From contig OY728122.1 of assembly GCA_963277665.1 (NCBI GenBank), positions 1,544,562,868 to 1,544,626,867 of the forward strand: 64,000 nucleotides of DNA, read 5' to 3'. Positions within the stretch are counted from its first letter, which is position 1. Each line of letters starts with the position of its first letter. Positions 34,294 through 46,600 of the stretch are shown here, one piece after another. Origin of the DNA: Viscum album. Lineage: Eukaryota > Streptophyta > Magnoliopsida > Santalales > Viscaceae. The position numbers and the translations under genes were made by a program. Below the pieces are notes generated by a model. It was not told the origin of the DNA. It searched no databases and saw only the letters and a list, made by a program, of their open reading frames with translations.

Positions 34294-35540
34294 TGTTCCA
34301 AGAAATGATTTCCTTTTATTATAAGTTTGTTATAAAAAATGTCAATAGAATGACAAATCATTTACATTTTTCACAATTTATAATGATAAAAGTATTGAAA
34401 AATATGTTGCCTTCATCATTATGAGTAAATTAAAATGAGGTGATTAAATTTTCATTTAATAGAGATAAATGTAATGAGATGATGTCATTTTTGATTTCAT
34501 TGTAAGTGGGTTAATAAAATTGGACTGACCGAATGACGATATCATAATGAAGAAATAATATTGTGTAATAAAAACCAGGAAGAATGTGTGGATTGAAGGT
34601 TTGTTACAAAGTTGGTAGAATTAAATAATTTAAAGAGATATTTGAAATTTAAGGTAACTTAAAGGCACTGAACATGTAAAAGAAAGAACTGAGGTTTCCA
34701 GAAGACTGGAGATTTGGTAATTTTGGTATAGATGGATAACATTTTAAAAATCCCACTTAATAAAATTATGAATGTCTATTAAAATATCGTAATAGTATTT
34801 AATTATAGGAGTTTCATTTCACACTTAAAAGGAGATATAATATCCATAATTCAAGAGGGAAGTAGTTTCGGAAATCTGTTATCTTAAATAATCTTACTAG
34901 ACAGAAGAAGAAAGAATAATAGACATGATCATATTCAATTGGTTATCATATTGGGATGGATAATTTGACCAGGAAAATTATATTGATATTTTAAAACTCA
35001 GGAAGAATATTTTCTGAATTTTTTTAGTAGTATTATGACAATGTTATATTTTAATATTTAGATATTCGATAAGGGAATTAGTCTAGAAAATATGACAGAG
35101 TGTCATTATGAAGTCTAGTATGTTCTTACATGAGCCTGGGTAAGAATGGAAGAGTTTTTTTGGATGATTATGTTTTGTGAATGTTGATTAGGAATCATAA
35201 AATAGTATTACATCATTTTGTTTTATTTGAAGGACATGCACTTTTGTATTGAGCATAGTGCTACATGAGTGTAGAGAAATAACCTACTCATTATATTATA
35301 CACAAAAAAGATTGTTTGATCATATATTTTTTGGTAATTGGATGTTTCCCAACCACACTAAATACCTTAGTAGTCTTAGTTAATAGAGAACTTGATAAAT
35401 TATTGTGTTCCTATGGATGTGTTCTTGAATCGTTTTTAGTAGAGAAATAAATCATTAATATAAGGTGTATGTTATTTTAATATCAAGGAAACATTTAAAG
35501 AAATGATATCAATGATTCCCCCATCCCATTATCATTGATA
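34294..35540 (+). repeat. 5' LTR of the copia element
   Basis: It starts near TGTTCCAAGAAATG and is collinear with 42,377-43,616. Shared segments are AGATTTGTTAAGAAGT / AGGTTTGTTACAAAGT, CATAATTCAAGAG / CACAATTCAAGAG, TCAATTGGTTATCATATTG / TCAACTGCTTATCATATTG and CCTGTGGATGTGT / CCTATGGATGTGT. The end lies a little after the C-rich tract CAATGATTCCCCCATCCC. No clear tRNA-Met primer site is left. Confidence 0.75.
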
Positions 35541-35559
35541 CAATAATTTATACTATGAA

Positions 35560-36490
35560 ATTACAAGGGTTATCAAAATGATATTTCCCATTATTTACTC
35601 CTTGTTGAATTTTTTGAAGTGATGTTGTGATGGAAAATCTGAATTGTGTGGAGATAAATGGGATTATGATATTTGATAGAACAAAATAGAATTAATATAA
35701 ATATATAGTTATGGATTATCTTATTTCTATTGGTGATGATTTTTATGAATCTAAAATATATGGATTTATCCCTATTAATGACAAGGTTACTCTTACACCT
35801 ATAAATAAGAAGAATATTAAAAGTGATGGAAGAGATAAAAAATTATTACACTAATCACATTCTGAAATCTATTTTTTAAGATTGAAATATTTTCCATGGC
35901 CAATCGTATATGGGGTAACTTGAAAAATATATATGAAGTCAAAATAAGTGATGAAGTAAAAATAAAAAATCTAGAGGCTGATGTATGAAGATATGAAAAT
36001 AGTGAGTAAGATTCTATTGGGGGATTCATTAAAAGTGTAAATGACATCGTAATCACTCTTGGATTTCTTGGTCAAATGTTGGAAGATTATAAAATTGTTT
36101 AAAATATTTTTAAAAATATTCCCAAAAATGTTGATTCAAAAGTCCCTTAATTCAAAGGTAGAGATCCTGAGACCCTATCTCTTGATTATCATCATAGTAC
36201 TGTAATAATATATGAAATGAGATGGGAAAAAATTATGAAGGATAAAAAAATGATATAGAAATTTATTTCAAATCATCAATGAAAGAAAAGTCTATGAATG
36301 TTCCATAGGAAGATACTATTCCGACACATAATCCAACAATGAGGTAAGTAAAAATATTGATCACATTATTTCCTTATTTTCTAAAAATGGTAGAATAGGT
36401 ATAGGTAAATATAATGAGAAACATACTATGAAATATTTTGAATGTGTACAAGTTAGAAACATTGTGGATAATTTTCCTTGAATAAATACT
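35560..36490 (+). pseudogene. Copia gag remnant (UBN2-type capsid and zinc knuckle)
   Basis: At about 35,905-35,960 the frame reads RIWGNLKNIYEVKISDEVKI, matching copia Gag AxEIWDxLKxxYExxSQVK. Downstream blocks are SIGGFIKSVNDIVITLGFLG (about 36,015-36,075), then PKNVDSKVP (36,120-36,150), the equivalent of LPKSWEPKV. At 36,430-36,480 a broken zinc knuckle reads Y-F-E-C, four residues, N, four residues, F: three of the four ligands are replaced, two by changes of the TGT-to-TAT or TGT-to-TTT kind. Stops interrupt every block. Confidence 0.75.
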
Positions 36491-37850
36491 GAATAGGATA
36501 GTGATGAGGATTAAATAAGGCCAAGAAGAAAATAGAAGAGAAATAGTGATAATGAAAAACAAATCTAGAGGGAAATATAAAAACTATCCAAATCCAAAAG
36601 GTTATGTTTCTTTTCTAATAATTTTCAAGAGGAAGAGATTGAAGATTAAACCAAAAGAAATCTATTAAGCTTTCTTATTAGAAAAATTTTATTATAACAA
36701 TTAATAATGAATAATTTGAAAGTAGATGTTCTAAATAAGAATAAAATCATTTAAAATTTCATCATAGAGGTAAATTTAAAAACATTATCAGGGAGATTGG
36801 GAGGCATCGAAATAAAATCAATAAGTTCAAAAGATAAAACTTTTCCATAAATAATGGATAATTTTATCTAGTTGAGAATGTAAATTTTTTGAAAGAGATT
36901 GTTGATTTGAAAAAATCTCTTGAGAATGAAAATAATTTTACTGAACATCTAGGAGTAATGTTGAATGAAAAAGATGAAGTTTTGTAACTTGTCCAATAAA
37001 AACTTTTTAAATCTGATGAAATCTATCTCTGAAGTTGGTGATATTTTCCATAAAATGGGACTTAATGTAGATTAGTAGTTACCTTCAAAAGATGAAAATA
37101 AAGATAAAATTATTTCTAATAGGAATAATTTTTGAAATGTTTCTGAAGATAAGAAATATGGGAAGGATATGTATGTTTCCAAATCTAACAATGTCATGAT
37201 TTTAGGATTGTCTAAAAATTATGAGTCTGAAAAATTTTCAATAACTTATTCTTATGGTATGTTTTAATAGAAACCCAATATGAAGAAGAATTATTTTTTT
37301 GATTCAATAAAGGTTAGTCATAAATAATGTTTTGATAATAAAGATAATAAGTTTGATCAGAAACATGATCACAACTCTATTAAAGATGTTCGTTTCAGTG
37401 GAAAATATTATTTCTATTGATACTGATAGTATTTGAGTGGATACCAAAATATTGAAAATATTTTTTTCTTCGACAGACAATATTATTAATATCCCACAAA
37501 ATAAATAATTAAAATTTTGAGGGGGATTCAATAACCTTAAATAACGAAGTGTGAAAAGTATGTTCTGGAGAAACATGAGAAGGTTTGTATGAAATATGAA
37601 AATAGGTTAGGACAAATATAATCATTTTTGGAAAGGTGTGAGAAACCTATACATATTGAAAAGTTATTTCTCCTTTTTTATTGGAACAAAAATGTATTTT
37701 AACAATTTTAATAAGATGTGTTATTAATAAAGATAATGGAAAATAAAAATAATTTATTATTAAAACTGCTCTCAAATAAAAACAAAGTAAAAAGAAATTA
37801 GGTTATGTATAGTGGTTGATATTCTATTATAAGAGGAGATTTAATGATTT
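36490..37850 (+). pseudogene. Copia region between zinc knuckle and integrase, coiled-coil-like
   Basis: Sireviruses carry an extended Gag C terminus and protease here. About 36,890-36,985 reads EIVDLKKSLENENNFTEHLG then VMLNEKDEV, a charged heptad-like sequence consistent with the coiled coil typical of Sirevirus Gag. The DTG protease motif was not found. The rest is Lys/Asn-rich reading frames broken by stops, with no domain I can name. Confidence 0.4.
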
Positions 37851-37859
37851 CAAAGAATT

Positions 37860-38600
37860 TGAAAGTTTTTAAATATGGAATGGTGGCATTTTTCTATGAT
37901 GAATCTCTGAGAATCAAAGGAGTTGGATCAGCTATATTTGAAAACAAAAGTATAATTCCATGAAATCATTGTATGTTGATGGGATGAAACATAGTGTTCC
38001 TTGTTTTTCACAGACATTTTATGAAGGGAAAAAACTATTTTCATAAAATATGTGTTTTTTATGACTAAGGAAGATAAAAATATAGTTAAAAGAGGCCTAT
38101 AAACAAAAAGATATTTATATCATTTTTATGAATCACAATGCTATTTTAACTTGGTCATGGTGGGATAAAATCAGTTGTGGTGTAAATTTTTGGGACACAC
38201 ATATCAAAGAAACACATGAAGGTAATAAATGTAAAATTGTGCTTTTTGAATTCATAATATGTTAAGTTCAAGATATTGGGGTTGAACTATTTTTCATAAG
38301 GAAAAAATTGGTAAATTAGTGCACAAGAATTTTGAGATTAGTTCAAAACAACCCCTGGAACTTATTCATTTGGTATCTATGGGCTAATGAAAAAAAATAA
38401 ATTAATATATATAAGTACATAATAAATTTACTTGATTATGTTACTCACATTAATTTTTTTATATGAAACATATGTATGATTCAATGAAAATTTTTAAATG
38501 TTTTAGGAGAAAAGATGTTATGGAATTTTATTGTTCAATGATGAAGTTGAGAATTGATATCATTTGTGAATACATAAATAAATAATTTGATAGTTATCTT
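37860..38600 (+). pseudogene. Copia GAG-pre-integrase and integrase remnant
   Basis: About 37,870-37,945 reads YGMVAFFYDESLRIKGVGSA, matching the copia pol segment GGxVxFGDxxKGxIxGxGxI. 38,315-38,385 reads LVHKNFEISSKQPLELIHLV, matching the join between the integrase zinc region and core (SSFKSKxxxSTSRPLELLHMDLFGP). The core continues with weak similarity near 38,480-38,580. The catalytic triad could not be placed with confidence. Integrase before reverse transcriptase identifies the order as Ty1/copia. Confidence 0.65.
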
Positions 38601-39689
38601 GAGAAGTAAATAATTTGGAATGCGTTCAATTCACAAATCAGTCCTTAATAAAATAGTGATTCTAAAAGGAATAACATTAGTTTGGTAGAAATATGGAGAA
38701 CTATGTCACTTGATCACATTCTATCTCATTAATTTTGGTGAAATCCACAATTACATAATTGTATAATAAAAAATGATGTTTTTATAAGTAAATTCCATAT
38801 ATGAATCCATATATAATATTTTATGAAAAAACTCAATGTTTGAAAAAATGAAGAGTTTTTGGGTATCTATACATAATAATGATGAAAGGTGGAATCCTTG
38901 GAAATCATGATAGGAGAGGTAAAGATGGAATTTTTAATGGAAATACTATTAAAGGAATATTATATAGGTGCCTCAAAAAAATGTAATAATTGTTGAATCT
39001 ATTCATGTAAAGGTTATATAAATGACTTAGGAAGATACCCAGACCCGGGATGATAAGAAATCTGATATGGATAAAAAAGATTTTCTTAATGATCTTGATA
39101 ATGATACTGAAAATAGTAATCCTAGGAAATATTAAAAATAAATAACATGTATTTGAAGTGGTTAGTAATAATTTATAAAATATCATCCCAATTTGAGGAT
39201 GAATGTTAAAAATCAACAAATTATTGGAGAGAAAAATTAGAAGAAATAAAAAGTAGAACATAAAAAACTATTACACATACTTACTTGTATTAAAAAGTTG
39301 AACCAAAATATATGAATGGAGATTTTTAGAAACCATAATGTATTTAGGCTCTAAATGAGGAGATGGAGAAGATAAAAAATAATGATACAGGGGAAATTTT
39401 ACCCATTATGGATAACAAAAATGTATTTGGAACAAATTCGGTTTTCTAAAAAAAGATTATTGAATATGATGAAGTGATAAGTAAAAAATAGACTACTGTG
39501 TAATGTAATCTCACAGATAGAAGCAATTGACATTGATAAAACTTATTCTCTAGTGTCATCACTAGAAATAATCAGAATTATTCTTGATATTTCTAAACAA
39601 TGAAGTTACAATTTTCTTAAATAGATGTGATGTCCAAATTTATAAATGGGGATCTTAAGAGGTAGTTTACATTGAACAAATATGTGTAT

Positions 39690-40350
39690 TGATTTTTGTA
39701 AATTATGAATGTTATGTGAGTAAGTATAATAAATACTTTTGTAGTATAAGACATGATCCAATAGCATGGTATTCCCAATTCGATACATTCTTGAGGAAGA
39801 TTAATTTCAACAAGGGAATTTTGTAATGAATTATTTATGTTAACGGATGTTTTGTTTTTCTATTATCATTATTGTCTATGTTAATGAAATTATCATTAAA
39901 AGGAACGATGAATGAACATGTGAATGACTTTATGAAGGGATGAAAATGTTTATTGAGATGTCCATAATCTATAAAATAAAGTACATTATTGGGTTACAAA
40001 TCTTACAAAAGAAGAAACACATTTTTATTTCTCAAGAAAATTATGCTAATGATCATATTGAAGAGATCGACATGGAGTGTTCAAAACTAGTTTCCAGAAT
40101 AATTTATGTGGGAACAATTTTGTCCAAAGAATGAGAGGGTAATTATGTTTATCAGAAAGTGTTTGGAATGTATATTGATAGTTTTTTAAATTTGACTTTT
40201 TCAGGATGAAAATTTATTTATGATGTTACCTTACGTATAAGAATTTAGAGTGATCCTAAATAATTACATCTACTTGGGGGAAAAATAATTTTCAGATATA
40301 TAAAAGGCCCAATTGACTTTAGAATCTAATAATATATCATAGTATGAATT
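39690..40350 (+). pseudogene. Copia reverse transcriptase remnant
   Basis: The polymerase site at 39,876-39,887 reads YVNE in a context like IIVYVNEII, where copia elements have IYVDDIIF, so both catalytic aspartates are lost. A 64-codon open stretch at 39,940-40,131 gives MKMFIEMSIIYKIKYIIGLQ, then QKKKHIFISQENYAND, matching EFEMSMMGELxxFLGLQI then GIFISQxKYAxD. 40,155-40,330 matches the end of the domain (LLYLTASRPD, SDPKESHL, IxRYxKGTxDFGL) as FLNLTFSG, SDPK, then FRYIKGPIDF. The open stretch is a surviving fragment and not a separate gene. Confidence 0.85.
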
Positions 40351-40359
40351 TATTTTTTT

Positions 40360-40810
40360 GGGAATTTAGTTGGTGATTGGGTAGGAAATAATGATGATAG
40401 AAGATAAAAAATTTATAGTGTTTAATTTCAAGGAAAGAGTTTGGTTAGTTGTCATTAAATGAAGAAAAATTAAGTAACTCTTATCTAGTATTAAGATTAT
40501 TATAATTCTACCACTAAACCCATTAATCACCTTCTAAGGAAAAAGAAATGGTTATAAATTTCCCTTGTTGAAGTGATGTTAACCTTGCTCTTTGTTTGTG
40601 ATAATGAAAGTGAAATAAATCATACCATGAATTTTTTAATATAGTTATTTTCAAAAAATAATGATATTAAATATAATTTTATCAAATAGAATGTGGATAA
40701 TAATATGTTGAAGCTAGTTTATGTTACTACATAGGAATAAGTTTTAAAAATTTTCACAAAACCATTAGTAAATGAAATTTTTTCTAATATATGGTGGAAT
40801 AATAGAATCA
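40360..40810 (+). pseudogene. Copia RNase H remnant
   Basis: About 40,430-40,455 reads FQGKSLVSCH (family FLGxxLVSWSSKKQ). 40,570-40,640 reads VEVMLTLLFVCDNESEINHT (family VPLLCDNESAIxIAxNPV). 40,655-40,690 reads KNNDIKYNFIK (family HIEIRYHFIRD). 40,750-40,790 reads IFTKPLVNEIFSNI (family IFTKPLDExxFxxL). The conserved aspartate of CDNxSA remains. The end of pol is therefore near 40,800, leaving about 1.5 kb before the 3' LTR. Confidence 0.85.
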
Positions 40811-41224
40811 AAACACTTTATATTCATGTTTGATGTAATTTTTTCTTACACTTTTTTATATTATCTTACGATAGTGTTGTAAGGTTACACAATTTTTTAA
40901 AAAATTATCCATGTGGAAACATGCATAAAGTGGGAGTTGTGGGTATGTTTTGAATTCATCATGTAATTATGTTAAATATTCTAAATGTTTGTTGGATTGG
41001 TTGTCGTAATATTTTCGTTACAAGAAAATTTTCAATGAAAAGAAATATGTGAAGAAAAGGTTATTATGTTTCATGATCACTACTTTTCGATAGCATGGAT
41101 TTATGTCAATAATTTTTATTTCCTATAATTAGTTATCTCTTGTAGGATGATAATTGTTTATAATCAATATGTTGATTGAGGATGAAAAATTTAGTGATTT
41201 ATGAAGCATGGTTTAAAACATAAT

Positions 41225-41242
41225 AAAAAAGGGGGATATTTT
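41225..41242 (+). promoter_or_regulatory. Polypurine-tract-like motif upstream of the copia 3' LTR
   Basis: AAAAAAGGGGGATAT lies more than 1 kb before the LTR. A second purine run, AAAAAGTGGGGAAAGAGAAT, is at 42,320-42,340 near the LTR. Multiple polypurine tracts upstream of the 3' LTR are a described feature of Sireviruses. Confidence 0.5.
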
Positions 41243-41279
41243 ATAACCAATTTTGATTGAGAATGTTTTTAGAAGTTAC

Positions 41280-42345
41280 AAGAAATTTTTATTGAAAATG
41301 TGTTATCCTTTTTTGTCAACAGTGAATGAAAACAATTAACTTTGTAAAAGGTGATAATCAAACTTACAATCATATTTTTGAATTTGGGATCACAAATCTT
41401 ATGAAATTACAATAGAATGAGAATAATTTTTTGGGTAGAAGATGTTCATTGAACTCACATAGTGTCTAGAATGAAAGGAACATCATATTAAGGTGCAGTT
41501 TGGAGTCTTCGAGGATCCAATGAAAAGAACTGATGATGCTTTTATATTTTGTAATTAAAAAAATCCTTAGTATTCTATAAAAAAATTGATGAAATATTGA
41601 TGACATAAATGGTGAGAAAATGTGATTCCAATGGTATTCAGTCCAATTGTACTGAGGATTGGTTTGAAAGAAAGAATGTTATTGGTAAGGATGAGAAGTA
41701 ACAATAAATTCCATTAATAAATCAGATGATGCAAATATTTATCTTCATATTTTTAAAACTCATAAAGTATTTAATGATTAATAGAAGAATTTTGGGACAT
41801 AAAGAAGAAACATATATGAAATATTTATTGTATTATGACTGCAGTGTAAAAACATCAGACGAAGACATGTATGAAGGCTTCGAGGGATTTTTGTAAGTGT
41901 GACAATACAATGATTTTGGTTTTCATTAATAACAATTACCCATGATATTAAAATATTTAGATAAATAAGTTGGTGGTTAATGATAGTACATTAGTATCAT
42001 AATCAAACAACATAAGAAGTGGCTAACGTAGAAGTTGTTGTAACCTATCCATCCGACTTCGTGTTCCATAGATAATTGAATTTACTCTAACTCCATTGAG
42101 TCGTTGAATTTATTTTAGTATAGTTATGAAATTATAGGTATATTTATAAAAACAATTTGATGCTGGAATGTTTTTATAATGAATTTTCTTGGGAGATGTT
42201 GGGGAAATTGATTAAGAAATCTGTTTTGAGAATGAGATATGCCAAAATTATAGTTAACAATTTCTCATCAAGATGATTTTTTCTTGAGTCTAGTGATAAA
42301 AGTTTTTTTAGTAACACCAAAAAGTGGGGAAAGAGAATAGAATAA
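41280..42345 (+). repeat. Segment Y2: post-pol region of the copia element
   Basis: This is similar along its length to Y1 (10,450-11,560). It contains no confident protein domain and no long open frame. It sits where some Sireviruses carry an envelope-like frame or conserved noncoding sequence. I see no membrane-protein signature. Confidence 0.5.
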
Positions 42346-42376
42346 TAATAATATTCTAATTTAAATAATTTTTTAA

Positions 42377-43616
42377 TGTTTTTTCAAATATGGATAGAAA
42401 AGTTTCATGAAATTCCTTGAATTTTTCTCCATTGTATTGTATTGATTTTTTCAGATAAACATAATGGGATGACATATGATATATATTTTTAACAATTGAT
42501 ATATAGAAATGAATTGTAGAATCTATTATAATAATCATCATGAGGAAATCAGATTGGGAATAATTATTTTTAAATTTGTGTTCATCAATGCTATGAGATG
42601 TCTTCAGTTATGATTTATTTTTATATGGGTTAAAAATATAAAAGTGACTAATATCCATCATATTTTTAAAGAAATCATGTTGGGTAACTAGAATTAGGAA
42701 TACTATTTTGATTAAAGATTTGTTAAGAAGTCTGAAGAGTCGATGAAAGCTAAGTGAGACCTGAAATTAATGAGAAATTAAATGAATTGAACTAGTCAAT
42801 GAAATATCCAATATTTGATGTATATTAAATATTTAAGAAATTTTTTTAAATAGTAAAAAAAATTAGGATCCACTTAATCCATTTTGTAATTTCTATAAAA
42901 GGAGGATAATACATTGTGGATTATATGACTTTCAGCTCTCGAAAAAAATAGACATAAGCTTCACAATTCAAGAGAGAATAATTTTACAAGATTGTATTCA
43001 ACTGCTTATCATATTGTGATGGAAAATAGGGTTGCAAAATCATATTGAGATTTTCGGATTGAGGAAGAGAAATTAATGAATTGGTTCATAGTTATTATAA
43101 TAAATATACCATACATTATTGAGAAATAGGACCTGAGGATCGGACCTGGAAATCAGATTGGGTGTAATTATGAAGTCCATGAAGTTTTTACCTACTCCTA
43201 GGTAAGAAAGTGGATATTTTCTTGAAATTTTATGTTTTTTGAAACTAAACGAAGAACTATAAATTTATATTACTTCATTTCGTTCTATTTTAATCACATG
43301 AACTGTTGTATTCAACAACCTAATATATGAGTGTATACGAATATCATTCTCCCTATATTCCACACGAAATTACTGTTTTCTAGTTTAATGTGTGGTATTT
43401 TATTATTTCAAAACCATTCCATGGGTGTACCTACTATTACTAAAGCTTGTAAAATTCTTTTGTTCCTGTGGATGTGTGATTGGTTTTTTTAGTGGGGAAA
43501 TAAATATTTGATATATGGAAATTAAAATTTCAATACTATGAAAATATAAAAGAAAATGATATCACTGATTCACCCCCTCCTCCTCACATTGATAGAACTA
43601 TCTTTTCTGGGATATT
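42377..43616 (+). repeat. 3' LTR of the copia element
   Basis: It begins near TGTTTTTTCAAATATGG and pairs with 34,294-35,540. The early part aligns well, for example ATCATCATGAG against TTCATCATTATGAG. The C-rich tract is better kept here (GATTCACCCCCTCCTCCTC, 43,574-43,592). The downstream border is inferred from where element A similarity resumes. Confidence 0.75.
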
Positions 43617-43686
43617 TCAACATGCCTTCAATGATAACTTTTTAGGAGTATCTTGACTTGAAAATTATGATTTATTATGTTCCTTT
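43617..43686 (+). repeat. Probable last 70 bases of element A 3' LTR
   Basis: TTTCAACATG then AACTTTTTAGGAGTATCTTG aligns with TTCAACATTTGG and AACTTTAGTGAGATCCCTTG near the 5' LTR end (27,020-27,070). TATAA at 43,687-43,691 equals the five bases 11,639-11,643 before the 5' LTR, a possible target-site duplication, though low in complexity. Confidence 0.4.
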
Positions 43687-43689
43687 TAT

Positions 43690-46600
43690 AAGGTTGTTTC
43701 TTTTTCCTTTTTTAAATTTTAATAATTTCTTTTTTTATCAAATTTTAATTCATTCTTAAACAACCATGCACCATTTTTGTGTCTACAAATTTTACTAACA
43801 TCATAAAAATATAATTGTGATTTTAATCTATTTTCAGTGGACAGATTTATCTTCATCCATGAATATTTCATATTTTCTAAAATATTATAGCTAATAAATT
43901 TTTTTACATATGGTATAATTTTAAAATGATTATAACAAAAATTTAGTGACCAATTACGAAACCTATTACATCACCCATAAATCCCAAAAAACAAAGATAT
44001 GATTGTCTCTATTGCATGCAGTATATAATTTCATAGTATTAGACAATGAAAATATTTAGCTTCCTCCACAATTGGTTGGGATATTATTGGGTAACCAACT
44101 TAAAAACGTCATATATCCACCATTTTTATTGTTCTAGTATTCTAAAAAAATTCATCAACCAACCATTTCCAAATATTGTTTTTAATCCTTCTTTTTTCAT
44201 GAATGTATATTTAACAACATTATTATTATGATATAAGAAATGTATATACTTCTTCCATCAATGATTTTTAATAATTATCATCATGTGATGTGATGAACTT
44301 CTTATTGTATTCTAGAGGTTTTTTATTATATTCTTCTAGAAAAGATTATTTGGTAGTATCACATAATCCATCATATTATTGTTATTATTTATCATTAATT
44401 ACCTTTAAATATATCGATTCAATATCAAGCTCTTGAAATTCATATCAAGAACATATTTCTCATCTTCAAAAGCCGTAAATATATCTTCACATTCCTTCTT
44501 GTTTCTTTCATCATCATCATCATGAAATGTGATACCTTTTAATAACAGTGTGATGTGGTTATTTATTCACTAATACATGATATATATCTCATTATTATTG
44601 ATAGTAATATCTTCTTCCATTGCAAGGAACCATTTCTCAATTTCATTAGTTAATTAATCTTTCTCGTGGAGTGAGTTAATCTAATCCTCTTCAAACATGT
44701 TTTAGTTTTCTTCAATCTACACATGCATTTTAATATTTTATAAATTTTTTAGGGAAATGTATATGTGGTAAACCCCTTTATTATAAATATTTCTCCATAT
44801 AATCAACCTCATATTCATGTTGGGTTTTTTCTTATTATATTCTTTAAAAATCTCCATAAATAGGAGAAATTGTATCAATGGGAATGAAATACAGAATCTG
44901 TTTTAATCCAAAAACTAATATTTCTAGAAAGCATATGGTTATAACATCACCAGGTTTGAGTTGATAATTTTTAAAGGATTTTTTATATTGGAATTTTCAT
45001 AGAACTGATTATAATTAGAATTATTTTAGGTAGAAGTTTTATCCTTCTCCTTGGAGGAAAAAATCAACCTTTTCAGATCTTTCTATACCAGATATTTCTT
45101 CTTCAATAACATAGTAAGGAAAAATGATTTCAAGTTAATGGGGTGTTGGATTATTCATTTTCCTTTTCCATTTAATTTTATCATTTAGAAAGGCCTTTTT
45201 AGTGGTTCTATTATCATTAGAAGCAATGTTAAATTCCTTAAGATTTCACTTTTTATATAATTAAATAAAAATTAAAAAATAATAAAATATATAAAAATAT
45301 ATAATATATAATCCTATTATTGGTATTTATTACCATTTAATACTAATTATTATGACCAACTTGGGGTACATTAAATTCTTTTTGTGGAGGCTGTTGGGTA
45401 AATAAATCTTCATTCTATTTTAAAACAATTTATCAATATATCCATTTTACCTTGCTGATTGATTAAGATAATGATTTTCAATCTCACATACCTCATAATA
45501 ATTCCTAAACACCCAAACAATGTGTATAATATATTTATAAATATCTCCTTTCATTAAGTGAGGTTAATTATTTGTGAAATTTTGCAACAATACATGACTG
45601 ATGTCCCACTAGAAAAAAATAGTGAGTCACAAATAATGAAGGTATATACATAAGAACTATATTTCACTATCATCTCCTAGGTAGTTCTCTAGTTTTTCAT
45701 TTCACTTAGTTTCCTCCTACAACTATGTTATATCTCTTACTTATATAGTAGCATGAAATGAAAAAAATTCTTCATTAATTTGGATAATAACACACACTGT
45801 TCTAAAATAATTACCTCTGAGTGCTTCTCCTTTATTTTGTAAATTATAATAAAATAAAAAATTATAGCCTTATTCTTCTTCTAATGAAGATTTTAGATAA
45901 ATCATATGAATCTAATTGTTATACATTATATTCATCATGAATTATAGAATAACATAGTACTCTTCACTTATAATCTCTTCATCTTCCCCCTCTTCTTTTG
46001 AAAATAGATATAAACACCACTATTTTCTCTTCTTATGTTTTCTTACCACTTCACTTATCATATTTTTTCATTTATGTATGTCTTGTAATAATGTTTTATT
46101 ATTTGTGGATTAATATCCTAGAATATGTATGAGGTTTATTATTATATAATAGGTTCCACTTCTTCTTAAAATCAAAAATATTATCTCTTCATTCTCACTG
46201 TCAAACTTCTCTCCCTTATTATAAATATCTTCTCAATTAAATATACTATATATATATATATATATTAATAAAACATGCCTGATCAGTTACCTTATTATTT
46301 TAATATTTTTATAATTGTCAAAATACCATGGTAAAATATGATTTTAATCACCAAGTTTTACCGTAATTCGAATCCTCCTAGAACGTTATTAACAACATTC
46401 TTCTAGATCTACATTAATTAGACATTGTGTATTGTTTTGTATTGGATATTATTTTATTATTACTCGAATACCTATAAAACAACATTGTTGTTTTTTTTAT
46501 TTTCTTTTAATTATATATCAAAATTTCATTCACTAATTTCTTAATAAAAACTATATATTTAAACTATATTCACATAGGTATATTAAATATTTATTGGCTA

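Larger units (their letters stand above)
34294..43616 (+). mobile_element. Ty1/copia element, Sirevirus-like, decayed
   Basis: About 9.3 kb with paired LTRs of roughly 1.25 kb; gag, integrase, reverse transcriptase and RNase H in copia order; and an unusually long stretch between RNase H and the 3' LTR. The LTRs end near GATTC followed by a C-rich tract (35,509 and 43,577), which together with a long gag and extended post-pol region is characteristic of Sireviruses. Element A LTR sequence on the two sides joins collinearly with the intact 5' LTR around 27.0 kb, which supports insertion into element A. Borders are placed from LTR alignment by eye and may be off by tens of bases. Stops pervade all domains. 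Confidence 0.8.
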
